A stretch of 64,000 bases of DNA from Gracilaria vermiculophylla (taxonomy: Eukaryota; Rhodophyta; Florideophyceae; Gracilariales; Gracilariaceae): the NCBI GenBank assembly GCA_019155205.2, contig JAHNZQ020000010.1:1729010-1793009 (forward strand). The letters are read 5' to 3'. The notes under the pieces were generated by a model. The model did no database searches, was not told the DNA's origin, and saw nothing but the letters and a program-made list of their open reading frames with translations. The translations under genes were made by a program, and so were the position numbers. Below, one piece after another: positions 19,673 to 32,971 of the stretch. Numbering within the stretch: position 1 is the first letter of the stretch; every line of letters begins with the position of its first letter.

Positions 19673-21125
19673 GCGCCGCGCGCCCGGTAGATAAACACGC
19701 GCGCGCGCGCGCGCCGGGTAGACCGCTGCGCGCCCGCTGCCTACTACCCCCCGCCCCCCCGGCGCGCCCGCCGCAAAACAAAACCTCGGTCGCCGCCGCT
19801 CCCGCGGCGCGCTCGCCCTCCTCGCCGCCGCGCGCGCCCTGGTCGCGCGCCCCGCCTGCCTGACCCGCCGCCGTCGCGCGCGCGCGCGCGCGCGCGCACC
19901 CCGCCCGTGCTGCTCGCCGTCCGCTGCGCGTTGCGCGCTGCGCGCTGCGCGCCCGCGCGCGCGCCCGCGCCTGCAGCTTGTCCGGCCGCCGCGGCGCACC
20001 GCGCGCTGCACCGCCGCGTTTCAACCTCCAGTGCCGACGCCGCATGCTCTCCGATGGCGCGCGCCCCCCCTCCCACCCCGACGCCGCCAGCCACGCTGTC
20101 TCGCCTCTGCGCGTTGTGCCTCCGCCTCGGACGGCGGCGCCGTGCGCCGCACCGGCACCACAGCCGCTGTGCGCCGCGCATTGCTGGCAGCGAGAAACGT
20201 CGTGGCGGCACCCAATGACGCTTCCCTCTGCCGCTCGGCCCGTTGTGCAGCGGCGGCCCCGCTGCACCGGCCGGCGTGCCGTGCGCCTGCTGCGACGCGG
20301 GCGTTGCCGCCGCAGTCCGCGCTGCGGCGCGCCCCTTTTTCTCGGCGCTCGACAACAGCGCCGCCGCTGGCCCGCACGCAGCTCCGCCTCCGCCTCCGCC
20401 TCCGCCTTGGGTTGGCATTGTGAGTGTAAAGTATGAGCGGCACCAATAAACGCGCAGCCACAAGTGGTGCTCGTGTCGGCGGGCGTTCGTCGCGCGCAGC
20501 TGGGCGCTGGGCGCAAGCGAGACAACCGTCGTCCGCCAGGTCGCAGCACCTGCTTTGTGCTGTGGCTGTTGTCGACGACCGGGGCGGCGGCCGCAGCCGG
20601 CGGAAAGTAACGCTGCCGTTGCCGCTTGCAGCGCAGCACAGCGCGTGGGGCGTGGCCAGAAAGGTTGCAACGCGTTGTTGTGCGCGCGCTTCGAACACAG
20701 CGTCGATTCACAACTGCTCAACGCATACGCATACATCATGCTTTACGTCCCGTCGGCGATCGCAGCCGCAGCCGCAGCCGCAGCCGCGTGCCTCGCCGCT
20801 TGCTGAGGGGTGGGGGAGAAGCGGCGCGCCATTGAAGGCGACGCAGTCGGGCGAAGCGCGCTTCCGCGCGCAACGGCGCCATCGTTGTGTGGCATCGCCC
20901 GCCCATGACACTTCCGCAATCATTAATGGAAAGCACATGCCCTTCCATGAAGAGCTCGCATTTGTAAACTTACACTGCAACATACGTATCGCAGCTTGCA
21001 CTGAACAAATCAATTTGATACAATTTGTACACATCAACTGCCGTATCGATAACACGTGCGCCCCCATCCGTGGGGCGTCATCTCGTGCGCATGCGCACGT
21101 CGCTCCGTTCCGCTGTCGCGCGCCA
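19673..21125. other. GC-rich intergenic region, simple repeats
   Basis: It contains (CG)n runs at about 19699-19715 and 19874-19898, and (GCC/CCT)n-type runs at 20385-20410 and 20763-20790. Long ORFs on both strands here contradict one another and show no family motif. The right part (20900-21125) is less GC-rich and is the 3' flank of the next minus-strand gene. Confidence 0.5.
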
Positions 21126-22805
21126 TCACCTCGGCGAAAACGGGAACGAGCGTTCTTTTGGCGTCAGCTGTGTTGGCGCCACACCGCCCCACGTCTCATG
21201 CGTCTTGAGAAAAGTGCGTTGTATAGGCCACGCGTACGCCATCGTCGTTCCCAGCGCGTTGCTCGGGATGGCGTTGGCATTGTCGCGAGCCTCAAGCTCC
21301 TCAATCGTCGTGTTCACTACCGCCAGCAAGTCAGCCGGCATGTCCCTGCCTGTTATCTGCGTGACGATTCTACCCGCCTCATCGGTCTTGATGAGCATCT
21401 CCCACCGCGGTCCGCGCATGTTTACCTGCGTCATTTCTAGTGACGCAATCAGGCGCTGCGCAAACAGCGTCGAATACTCCGTGGCGGTGTGCGCATGCGT
21501 CACAAAGCCAACCAGCGCCCTCATGTTGACTGTGCGCCGAATCACGCTCGCGTGCCTCAACCCCTCGTCCTTCTCGATGTGCGCAATGAGCCGTTCCCAC
21601 GCCAGCGCGCTCGCTTCGCCTTCGGCAGCCTCGCCGCGTGCTCGCGCCTCCATCAGCTCCACGTACGAGTTGTTGAGCGCCGCATGCTCCCCGCGAATAA
21701 ACTTGATGAGCAACCTCGTGAGCCAACGCGGCACGGTGCGTATGGTGCCTCGGGACAATGGTTGTCTGACCATGTGTCTGCCGCTGAAACTCAAGTCGGA
21801 GATGATGGTCACGCGCGCTCTGGCGTCGCCTCCACAGTATTCCACTTCACTTTGCGCAAACCAGCGGTCTCCGGTGGGCAGCCCGGCCACCGGCGTCCCG
21901 TTTATTAGAAGCAGACGGCCCATGAGCGCGAGCGCGAGCGTGCGGCTGGTGGGCGTGGGCGTGATGACGGTGCCTCGTGGCGTGCTGCTCAACTGGCACG
22001 TGATTTCGCGAATCCACTTGTCGCCCAGCGCCTCATAGCCGGCCTCGGCGCACGCCTGGATGGCCAGCACGCTGCGCATGATTTCGGGCACGCCGAGGTC
22101 CCTTCGCACGCAGTCGCGAATGTCCAAAAAGTGCAGCATGGGCAGGCCGCACTGCTCGATCTCGGGCACCAGTCGGTCCACCTCCCCGCGCAGAATGTTG
22201 TCCAGCTCGGGCGAGTGCATGAAGCGGCGGTTGCGCCACCACGACACGGAGTCCAGCATGTCCTTGGTGATGTTTTGCACGTCGCCGCGCCCCGTGATGA
22301 GCATCAGCAGCAGCATGACGGTCTTGAGCGTGCCGTTGACGTCGTCCAGGAAGCCGGCCAGAAAGTCGCCGGCGTAGTCGACGCTGACGTGCTCCACGGT
22401 GACGAAGTCGAGCACGACGACCTCCAGAGCCTCGACGGCGGAGGTGACGACGGGCTGCAGCTCGCGCTCGATGACGCGCGGCCAGTTGGCGCGCAGATTG
22501 CGCTCCTGGTGCGCATCGTGCAGGCCGAGAGCCTTGAGGCGCAGGCGCGCGACGCCGTAGTACGTGCTGTGCAGCCGGCACATTTGGGCGAGCACGGCGA
22601 TGGTGCGCGCGAGGAGAGCGCCGTCGGGGGGGACGGGCTTGCGGTACACGTCGCGGTGGAGGCTCACTTTGGTGATGGCGTGGTTGGAGCGCGGCGTGAC
22701 GCACCTGCTGTGGAACACGGCGCGGCAGCACGCGCGCGGCACGCCGCCGTCGGCGCAGCGCAAGCACAGCGGCCTGCGCGCAATGCCTATGCGCGGCTCG
22801 GACAT
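21126..22805 (-). CDS. unrecognised 559-residue protein with N-terminal Cys cluster
   Basis: The ATG at 22805 is chosen; the frame upstream opens only with GTG and is Arg/Cys low-complexity. Residues 17-40 contain a Cys cluster (CLRC...ACCRAVFHSRC) that could bind zinc. The rest looks helical and globular, with hydrophobic helices such as the one with LKTVMLLLMLITG, but no clear membrane anchor or catalytic motif. Composition is ordinary for a folded protein, and antisense frames are broken, so it is very likely a real gene. GC falls from the 5' end to the 3' end. It shares a divergent 429-bp promoter with the Rab GGTase alpha gene. I do not recognise the family. Confidence 0.7.
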   Translation of the reverse strand: MSEPRIGIARRPLCLRCADGGVPRACCRAVFHSRCVTPRSNHAITKVSLHRDVYRKPVPPDGALLARTIAVLAQMCRLHSTYYGVARLRLKALGLHDAHQERNLRANWPRVIERELQPVVTSAVEALEVVVLDFVTVEHVSVDYAGDFLAGFLDDVNGTLKTVMLLLMLITGRGDVQNITKDMLDSVSWWRNRRFMHSPELDNILRGEVDRLVPEIEQCGLPMLHFLDIRDCVRRDLGVPEIMRSVLAIQACAEAGYEALGDKWIREITCQLSSTPRGTVITPTPTSRTLALALMGRLLLINGTPVAGLPTGDRWFAQSEVEYCGGDARARVTIISDLSFSGRHMVRQPLSRGTIRTVPRWLTRLLIKFIRGEHAALNNSYVELMEARARGEAAEGEASALAWERLIAHIEKDEGLRHASVIRRTVNMRALVGFVTHAHTATEYSTLFAQRLIASLEMTQVNMRGPRWEMLIKTDEAGRIVTQITGRDMPADLLAVVNTTIEELEARDNANAIPSNALGTTMAYAWPIQRTFLKTHETWGGVAPTQLTPKERSFPFSPR

Positions 22806-23234
22806 GGCTGCGCGGCGGCGGCGGGAGCGCGGCGGCGGGAGCGCGGCGGCGGGAGCGCGGCGGCGGCGGCGGCGGCGGGAGCGCTCACAGCAGCAGCAGC
22901 GATGGCGGGCGGGAGCGTGGCGGCGCAAAGCGGCGATGGATGTACGTACCGGTAAACGACACGGGCGACGTTTATATGTAAATCCGATCAGTATCGGCGG
23001 CGCGTTTAATGCGACAGCGCGCTGGCGCTGGCGGCGGCGAAGGGAAGCGGCGCTCTCCCGCCGCGCCCCCATTGGCGGAGCAGCCGCTGTCGGTGCGAGC
23101 ACAAGTGCGCCGCGCGCGCTTTATTTGCGCCGCGCCGCGCGCCGCGCCGCCCCCCGCCGCCGCGCCCGCCCGCCGCCCGCGCCCGCCGCCGCCCGCGCCC
23201 GCCGCCGCCCGCCGCGCGCGCCAACCCGCGCGCC
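22806..23234. other. bidirectional promoter, unknown gene / Rab GGTase alpha
   Basis: It holds a TATA-like TTTATATG at about 22971 and a TTTATTTG at about 23120, plus tandem GGAGCGCGGCGGC units at 22826-22865. It is the centre of one of the GC peaks. Confidence 0.5.
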
Positions 23235-24316
23235 ATGCACGGCGTGCGCAGGACGGCGCGCCCCGCCGCCGCCGAGCGCCAGCGCCAGCTGCGCGCCGCC
23301 GCCGACAGCGCCCGCCTCATCCGCGACGCGCTGCGCCTCCGCGCCGCGCCGCTCGATCCCCCCCTCGCGCCCTCCTTCCTCGCCCGCCTCCCCCTCGTCG
23401 AGCGCGCCCTCCTCGCCAACCCCGACGAGTACTCGCTGTGGGCGTTGCGCCGCCGCGTGCTGCTGTGCAGGTGCCAGTACCAACAGCCCCTCCTCATCCT
23501 CGCCGCCTGGAACGACGAACTCGCCCTCACCGCCGCCGCCCTGCAGCGCCACCCCAAGGCGTACCCCGCGTGGCACCACCGCCTGTGGCTGCTGCGCGAC
23601 TCCACACTCGCCCAACACCTCCCGGCCGACCGCCGATCGCACGCCATCCACGCCGAGTGGCACCTCAGCGCCCGCATGCTCTCGGCCGATGGCCGCAACT
23701 TCCACGGATGGGCTCACCGCATGAGGGTCAAGCAGCTGCTCACGTCCGATGCCCCGCACACCCGCGCAGCTCTCGACCGACAGCAGCTCGCCTTTGCCGA
23801 GAACAAGATCAACGACGACTTTTCCAACTACTCGGCCTGGCACCATCGCAGCGTGCTGCTCCCCAACGTTTACGATCGCCGCTCAGAAACCTTCCTAACC
23901 CACGAACTGCAATACGTCAAGCAAGCGTTTTACACCGACCCTAATGTACAGTCAGCGTGGTTCTATCATCGATGGCTGCTCGCTGGCGCCCCGGCAAGGC
24001 GCAACAAGGCCACCGTGCACACACAAGTGCTCCAACAACAGCTGCACGCATGCAATGAGCTCCTGCATATTGAGCCCGAAGCAAGGTACGCCTTGCAAAC
24101 TAAAGCCCAACTGCTCATACAGCTGCAATGTCCGCATCAAGCACACGCCGTTCTTGATCACTTGGAGCGATTGGTAAGAGTCATCCGTATTTCCCCGTCT
24201 CCACCTAAAGCCCACACCCCTGTGTACAACACAAACTAACCGTGCCAATCTTTGCTCAGGATCCAATGCGAAAGGGCTACTATCGTTTCTTGCGAGCAAA
24301 GTGTGTTGCAACTTAG
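23235..24316 (+). CDS. BET4: Rab geranylgeranyltransferase alpha subunit, two exons
   Basis: Exon 1 is 23235-24173 and exon 2 is 24260-24316. The 86-bp intron has donor GTAAGA and acceptor GCTCAG, phase 0, giving 331 residues. PPTA repeats are clear: PDEYSLWALRR, HPKAYPAWHHRLWLL, GRNFHGWAHRMRV, NDDFSNYSAWHHRSVLL and DPNVQSAWFYHRWLL. With the beta subunit the enzyme adds two geranylgeranyl groups to the C-terminal Cys of Rab GTPases bound to REP. Exon 2 restores the family ending DPMRKGYYRFLRAK; without splicing the protein would end in unrelated sequence. Later LRR/Ig extensions of animal enzymes are absent, as in fungi. GC is very high at the 5' end and falls along the gene. Confidence 0.92.
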
Positions 24317-24348
24317 ACCGATCGCTGTCAATTTGCATACCACCTTTT

Positions 24349-24371
24349 AGGAAGACCTTTTAGGTCTTCCT
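24349..24371. other. perfect 10-bp hairpin after Rab GGTase alpha
   Basis: AGGAAGACCT, loop TTT, AGGTCTTCCT. It lies 33 bp after the BET4 stop, between two convergent genes, and could act in 3'-end formation of either transcript. Confidence 0.6.
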
Positions 24372-24555
24372 CGCATTTTGCTCCAAGATACGAAGAAAAA
24401 AAAACGCACAGCTTGCCCTCCCCGATGACCAACCCACCTACGTCAAGCAAACCAACAAGCACATCAAAGTCGATCCGAACAAGTCAAACCACGAAGCGAA
24501 ATATGTCTTGGTTTCATGAGCTACAGCCTCAAAAAGCCCACCATTCTCAAAATTT

Positions 24556-26475
24556 CTACCTTCGCCGCGAAGTTCTTTGTTCCAATGCTTCGCCAAAGAA
24601 TTCTGCCGCGTTAATCTGCGCACAAGCCTTCGAAATGAACGGATGAGCCAACGCTTGCTGCGCAGTGGGGCGATCCACGGCCTTGATGGCGCAGCATGTG
24701 CGAATGAAGTCTCGAAGATCTCGAGACCATTGTTGCGCGTTTGACAGAGCCGGCGCGCCCTGCGTTGCTATCAAGAACATGGCGCGGATCGGCGACGCGT
24801 TGATGTGTGGTGGCCTCCCTTCTGCACATTCAAATGCCAGCACCCCTGTTGACCAGATGTCCACTTTGCAGTCGTAGTTGCACCCGCGAATCACCTCGGG
24901 CGCCATCCAAAACGGAGTGCCCACGACAGTATTGCGCTTGCCTGATCGCTTCGACAACTGCGCGCAAAATCCAAAGTCGGCTACCTTAACGGATCCATCC
25001 AGGTCGAGCAGCACGTTGTCTCCCTTGATATCGCGGTGCACGTGGCGAGTGACGTGTAGACTATGCAGTCCCTTCAACACCTCACGGCAGATATACGCAA
25101 TCACGCTCTCGTCCATCGCTTCTGTTTGCACGGCCGCGGATGACGAAGAGCTTTCGTGGCCGTGACGTGCACTGGGCGTTGGCACACGTTTCCCGAGCAG
25201 CAAATCCGCCAGAGTCCCTGCGGAGACGTACTCCATGACAATCCACAGTTCGTCTTGACATCGAAAGGAGTCATAACATTCCACCAGGTTGTCGGAGTTG
25301 TAGTTTTCTTGCATCACTTGCACTTCAAACTTGTACAGTTTCCAGTCACGCTCGTTTTCTGGCTTGACTCTTTTCAGCGCCACGAATCGCCCATTTATAT
25401 CAACTGCACGGAATACGTTCCCGCAAGATCCTTCCCCGATGTGTTCCATTCGTTTGAACATCTTGGTGGGGTCATCTTCCCGAAAGTTGGCATCAATGTG
25501 ATCCGGAATGGCATCGGGGAGGTTCTGTCGCCTTTCAGCACCTATAAAACTTTCCATGTAGTCGGAATCTAGTTCATTGATGACGCAAGTTTCCACTTCC
25601 TTTTGCGGGGAAGGCGAATGAGACTGTGGCTGAGGCAGTGGTTCATTATAGTTTGAAATGTTTGCCAACGGGAATGACGGTGGTGTCTTACATACAGGCT
25701 TTGAATAGCTCGATTTGATTCTGCTGCGGAGAGATTGAGTGACCGCATTCTCTATATGATAACTACCTGATTGGCTGAAAATGTCATCGGTCGCATCATC
25801 GAACGAAGTAATGCTTGCAGGCTCCATCTTTTCCAGGAAAATCGGCGGTAAAGCTCTCGACAACGAAGCATGAACGTCGTGCCTGCCACTGAGACTGGGA
25901 TCCGATGTCTTCGAGAAGTTAAGCACGTCGATAACCGCCTCTGGGTTGGCTGCTGCCTCGTCTGGTAAAATACCGGAATACATGAGTATTGTTTCCCATG
26001 CCCTCGGCAAGCCCGCAAAGCCTGTGGGGTTTTGAGGATCGACAAACACATGAACTTCATGTCGCATTCGAAACGGACGGGATACCTGACTTTTTGATCC
26101 GGGCGACGCTCGTCGCTGAGGCTCAACGGAGGGCTTTCGCCTTCGACCGGTTGCTGTCGTGCGGCGCGCGCTTCGTATCGGTGATTCATTCGGAGTGGAA
26201 CTGGGAGATTGCTCCAGACTGGAGAGCTGAGCACAATGCTCGGAAAAGCTTCGGAGAGGAGGGAGGGGTAACGCCGGAGGAGGTTTGGTGTTATCTGGGC
26301 TGCGTCTGCCGCGAGGAACAACGGCACGCGTCATAAACTCGTCAATCCCCTTGTAAAGGCCTGTATTTGGGTCACATTCGACGTGGGCAACGAGACGAAA
26401 GTCGAATGGTTCCGAAATGTGCACGGACGGTGGTGAAGGCTGGTTTTCTTTGCCACGAGGGTGCTTGCGGCGCAT
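24556..26475 (-). CDS. PAK/STE20-like protein kinase with two CRIB-like motifs
   Basis: This is a 639-residue protein starting at ATG 26475. The kinase domain spans about 338-612: GEGSCGNVF loop, VALKRV Lys, HRDIKGDN catalytic loop (about 483-490), DFG (about 500), then VVGTPFWMAPEVI, typical of STE20 kinases. A Ser-rich insert of about 25 residues lies after the hinge (LLLGKRVPTPS...). CRIB-like motif 1 is at about 19-45 (ISEPFDFRLVAHVECD) and motif 2 at about 126-152 (VSRPFRMRHEVHVFVD). CRIB motifs bind Cdc42/Rac-type GTPases and release autoinhibition. One CRIB per PAK is usual. Role in actin or polarity signalling is inferred from the family. Confidence 0.9.
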   Translation of the reverse strand: MRRKHPRGKENQPSPPSVHISEPFDFRLVAHVECDPNTGLYKGIDEFMTRAVVPRGRRSPDNTKPPPALPLPPLRSFSEHCAQLSSLEQSPSSTPNESPIRSARRTTATGRRRKPSVEPQRRASPGSKSQVSRPFRMRHEVHVFVDPQNPTGFAGLPRAWETILMYSGILPDEAAANPEAVIDVLNFSKTSDPSLSGRHDVHASLSRALPPIFLEKMEPASITSFDDATDDIFSQSGSYHIENAVTQSLRSRIKSSYSKPVCKTPPSFPLANISNYNEPLPQPQSHSPSPQKEVETCVINELDSDYMESFIGAERRQNLPDAIPDHIDANFREDDPTKMFKRMEHIGEGSCGNVFRAVDINGRFVALKRVKPENERDWKLYKFEVQVMQENYNSDNLVECYDSFRCQDELWIVMEYVSAGTLADLLLGKRVPTPSARHGHESSSSSAAVQTEAMDESVIAYICREVLKGLHSLHVTRHVHRDIKGDNVLLDLDGSVKVADFGFCAQLSKRSGKRNTVVGTPFWMAPEVIRGCNYDCKVDIWSTGVLAFECAEGRPPHINASPIRAMFLIATQGAPALSNAQQWSRDLRDFIRTCCAIKAVDRPTAQQALAHPFISKACAQINAAEFFGEALEQRTSRRR

Positions 26476-29059
<2,584 letters not shown>

Positions 29060-31666
29060 CATGAACAAATCAAGTCTTTATCGTAATGAGAGATATCAAT
29101 ACAAGTTTTTTAGCCTGTGAACGATGCAAAGTCCAGTATTTCTTCCGCCCTGCAAACCAAAGCTGTCGTCTGCAAACGTAGGCATCCATGAAATACGCTT
29201 AATTGCAAGGAGGTGACGGTGTCCGAGGGTCTACCGGTTAACTTGGAACTTGTGGCTTTGCAGTCAAGGATGAACAGTTTTGTTCACATGGAACGAACTT
29301 TTGTGTGGCTCAATAATAACTGATTCGATTGCTGAAAAGATCGCTGTTGATTTTCGTATGTGCTCAGAGGTGGTACTTTATATTAAACTAGTGGGAATCT
29401 AGCGGAATCGGATTTTGAACAAAGGACAATATATCATTTTGGGCCGTGATCTTTTGATTTGCTCGTTCAGAAACAGAAAAAGCATGTGCATCTTAAGTGC
29501 GCTCTTGGTTTTATCAAGCCCTTGATAATATAGAAAAGAAGACATGTTGCTACGCTTGGTAATCCGGAAACTTGGTCAAAAGTGAGGACATCGTGCCTAT
29601 CGAGTGGCGTGTCATTCTTTACATTGCAATCATTAGCATCACTTCGAAATAGCTGGCCAGTCCATATCTTGTCCTCATCAAATGAGAATCGGCGAGGGAT
29701 TTTTGGCATTTGCCTTGTTCCGCCTATTCGCTATTGTTAGAATGAGACTTTTCTTATGTCACACCCCGTCTTTGATGAAATGATTGATGCCGATTGTTGT
29801 CAAGAGCGGTAAAATCTCAAACTAGATCGATTTGCGGGTCAGCAGGATTCCCTTTCGGACCAAAACTGAAGGATGTGCGAGAGCCTATAATCCGATCTAA
29901 ATGGAATGTAGATTGGGACACAGAATAATTTAATCGGATGAGACTAAGGCGTATCATCTAAACCCGACATTTGGGGTATTGTATTGGCTGCATTGGGAAA
30001 GAGTCTTCCTGATCAGTCAGATTGTTGATATTTATATGACACTGACTCAATCTCTTCTGGTCATCGCGGTGAGGGAGAAGTTCGAAATGGTTTTCGACTT
30101 TTGCAATCGCAGTGCGAAGTTAGTTATGCATGCAGCCTGCTTCCATTTCCTATTTTCATTCACATCGGTGAAACCGCAACGTGTTCTGACATCGCCACGA
30201 CCCGATGTAATTTGAGAGCGCCGTATGCACAATGGTCACGATGCGCTTGTCATTGGCGCCTAGAACGAGAAGAAAATCATTCCGTGACAGGACTCGAGGT
30301 GTCTACTGAGAATGGCTTCGGACCTTCGTCGGCTCGTGCGCATGACCGTATTAGCATCGACGGTGACCAGCGAAAGAATTCTGTGCGTCATGCACCCATC
30401 AACATACATATAGTTGTGTCTTTTTACACAAGTACATTTCTGCGTCACGATGAGTGGCGCTGGGAAAATGTGTTTAGCGATGTATCAAATGCTAGATTAG
30501 CAATAGCAACATTTCAATACGGCATTCGGCAGCACAGGTGAGACATATGTTCACATCGTGCTGAGCGAATCCGTACCTAATTGTCGCAAAGAGCATGCTT
30601 CAGAGCATAATAAACAATACATATCTTAAGCGCATTAGATACAGCATTCTCTGTTCCGATCCTGATCTGCTGCTGAACCAGTCAAATGCTCGAACACCGG
30701 GCGAAATGGTTGAAATCAAGGAATCTGGAGCCAAGCTTGTCCAACAACAGGAGACTGACGCTGCCAGAAAGTGCACTAATGTGATAGCGGACTTCTCTCT
30801 GTTGGTCCACTTTCATTTGCATTGCAAATTCATCTGTCAAGGCCTGCACATCAGGTGCTTCCTGGTACTCGATGTAGAGCAACGCGGAAATATGAAAAAT
30901 CGACTTTCCACTGTGTAGGATCAGGCTGTATCGCCGTACAATCAGCGTTGTAACGTATCAGCTGAATAAGTTATCACAACGTCTGCTGGGAATGGAAAAA
31001 AAACTCAGCAATCAAGTTGTTACTCCATGCTCCATCATCAATAGTTTGTGGTACTGCAAAACAAATGCAATTGGCGTCATCCACGACGCGGGAGGTCGCT
31101 AACCTCGTCCAAGCTGGAGGGTGGGGACCTGCTCTGGGTGGCATGTCGTGAAAAAGCCACCGCCCAGCTGCATGCACGCAGGCGGCCACGGACTCGTTCT
31201 TGCATGAGGATGCAGCCTCTGTTTCGCTGATTTTTTCCTTCGATGGAAGCGCTCCAAATGTTGTGTAGCACGACTATTGATCATTGCTTTGAGGGCGTAA
31301 TTTAGATTTTTTTAGATTGCTGGGGCTTTGAGCGGGCCCCGTAGCTGGCAGAGAATATTGTGTTAGCAGCTCCGCAACAGAAAGAGAGAGAGAAAGAGAG
31401 CGAGAGCATCATTCTCGCGATGTGGATGACTAGCCAAATTTTCGTCATTGGCAATTGCAGTAGAGTACTTCAGTGGTGACTGTGCGTTGAAAAGTGTCAA
31501 GGGTTAAGGGTTAACCCTTCCTACAGGGCAAGGGATCAGGTTTGAAAAAGTGACGGCTTTTTGTATTAGATTCAGGTCCCTCCCTGTTCTACGTGCGTGA
31601 TGCCGATGGCTTTATAACCCTGCTTTCATTTTTATCCTAATTGAAGATCTGCACGCATTGTCAAAA
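29060..31666. other. intergenic, no gene supported
   Basis: About 2.6 kb of AT-rich DNA. Open frames of up to about 100 codons occur, for example one on the minus strand at 30685-30955 without ATG near its start, but none shows a family motif. A (GA)n-rich tract lies at 31382-31402 and the palindrome AAGGGTTAACCCTT near 31505-31519. Confidence 0.45.
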
Positions 31667-32965
31667 ATGGGGCGAAAGCGCAGACCAACCAACGAGATTT
31701 GCAGGCCTGAGAAGCGAGCTCGCGCTTCAAATAGGCGAAGAAGCAAGCCAGTTTCTGATCTTGAGTACATTCGAAAAGAAGACTATGTCGAGCATAATGG
31801 TCTAATGTATGTGCGCCCCTATGTCTTTGAATTCAGAACAAACTTTAAACCAAGATGGACTGACAACACCGTCTACGACGTCTTTTGTCAAGAGTTTAAG
31901 CACACGGACAGGGATTACTGGACACGAGAATTCAAACAAGGTCGAGTGTTATGCGACAGCAAAGCTATCGGCCCAACTACCGAATGGCGGGATGGTATGG
32001 AAGTCATTCATTTAGTACACAGACATGAGTCAGCAGTTTTATCCGAAAGGGTTCACGTGGTTCACGACAGTGAAGGCTTTGTCGTTGTTTCAAAACCACC
32101 TTCCCTTCCGATCCATCCCTGCGGGACGTATCGCAGAAATAGCTTGCAATTCATACTCAAAGCATTTTATGGGATGGGAACACTTCTGTCAGTGCACAGA
32201 CTCGATAAAGAAACTTCAGGACTCGTAATAATGGCGAAGAATTCTGCGCACGCGGCGCAGTTCGCACAAGAGATAAAGGATCGCAAAGTACAGAAAACCT
32301 ATCTCGCAGAAGTAAACGGTATTTTCCCAGAACGTCATGTGGAATGTAGGGAACCAATCTTTTGGGATAAGAGAGAAATGAAAGCCTTTATCAGACCAGA
32401 TGGTGCCGAAGCCGTAACCATATTTTCCCGAATATCGCACGACCGCAAGAAGAATCGAAGCTTGCTTGAATGCAAGCCAGTTACTGGACGAACGCATCAA
32501 ATACGGATTCATCTCGCACATATAGGGTATCCAATAATTAATGATCCCTTGTATGGAAATGAGCCATGTCCGATGGAGAAATTGAGTGCGAAGACAGTGA
32601 ACACCTCGAAATTGCTCGTGACTCATGAATGCTTCAAGGACGAACCTGAGCTAAGTAATGCGCGCAAAACGTATCTTGCGTGCGAATGGTCAAGAGCTGC
32701 GTACGCAAAACATGGGAGGCATCTTACTTGTCTTGAAGAAGGAAAACAACTCGTTTGTTCAAACTGCCCTCAAGTAACGAACGTGAAAAACGTCAGCGTA
32801 AGCAAAATGTATATTCATTTGCATGCTCAGAAATATGAATCTAAAAACTGGTCTTTCGAGGTACCTCCCCCAAAGTGGGCCGCTACGGCTTCTTCGCAAG
32901 TTAGTTCACAATCACAAATAGGTCAGGACACCCTTGGTGGACGTAGATATTGCTCGCTGAGTTAA
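31667..32965 (+). CDS. RluA-family pseudouridine synthase (Rib2/Pus8-Pus9/RPUSD type)
   Basis: This is a 432-residue protein; the ATG at 31667 follows an in-frame TTG that is not used. The catalytic motif HRLDKETSGL places Asp at residue 180. Other family blocks are VVSKPPSLPIHPCG, QKTYLAEV and LLECKPVTGRTHQIRIHLAHIGYPIINDPLYG. The N-terminal 40 residues are Arg/Lys-rich and could be a nuclear signal. The TGREW-like N-terminal domain (YWTREFKQGRVLCD...) resembles eukaryotic DRAP/Pus9 enzymes that modify tRNA position 32, so tRNA is the likely substrate. No deaminase domain follows; a CSNCP pair near the C-terminus may bind metal. The stop is only 6 bp from the stop of the convergent lumenal protein gene. 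Confidence 0.88.
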   Translation: MGRKRRPTNEICRPEKRARASNRRRSKPVSDLEYIRKEDYVEHNGLMYVRPYVFEFRTNFKPRWTDNTVYDVFCQEFKHTDRDYWTREFKQGRVLCDSKAIGPTTEWRDGMEVIHLVHRHESAVLSERVHVVHDSEGFVVVSKPPSLPIHPCGTYRRNSLQFILKAFYGMGTLLSVHRLDKETSGLVIMAKNSAHAAQFAQEIKDRKVQKTYLAEVNGIFPERHVECREPIFWDKREMKAFIRPDGAEAVTIFSRISHDRKKNRSLLECKPVTGRTHQIRIHLAHIGYPIINDPLYGNEPCPMEKLSAKTVNTSKLLVTHECFKDEPELSNARKTYLACEWSRAAYAKHGRHLTCLEEGKQLVCSNCPQVTNVKNVSVSKMYIHLHAQKYESKNWSFEVPPPKWAATASSQVSSQSQIGQDTLGGRRYCSLS

Positions 32966-32971
32966 ATGGTT

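Noticed and set aside
17125..20739. Open frames of up to about 900 codons on both strands in the GC-rich block
   Set aside because: Stops are rare at this GC content; the frames are Arg/Ala/Pro low-complexity and overlap REV7 and F-box exons that have real family motifs in another frame.
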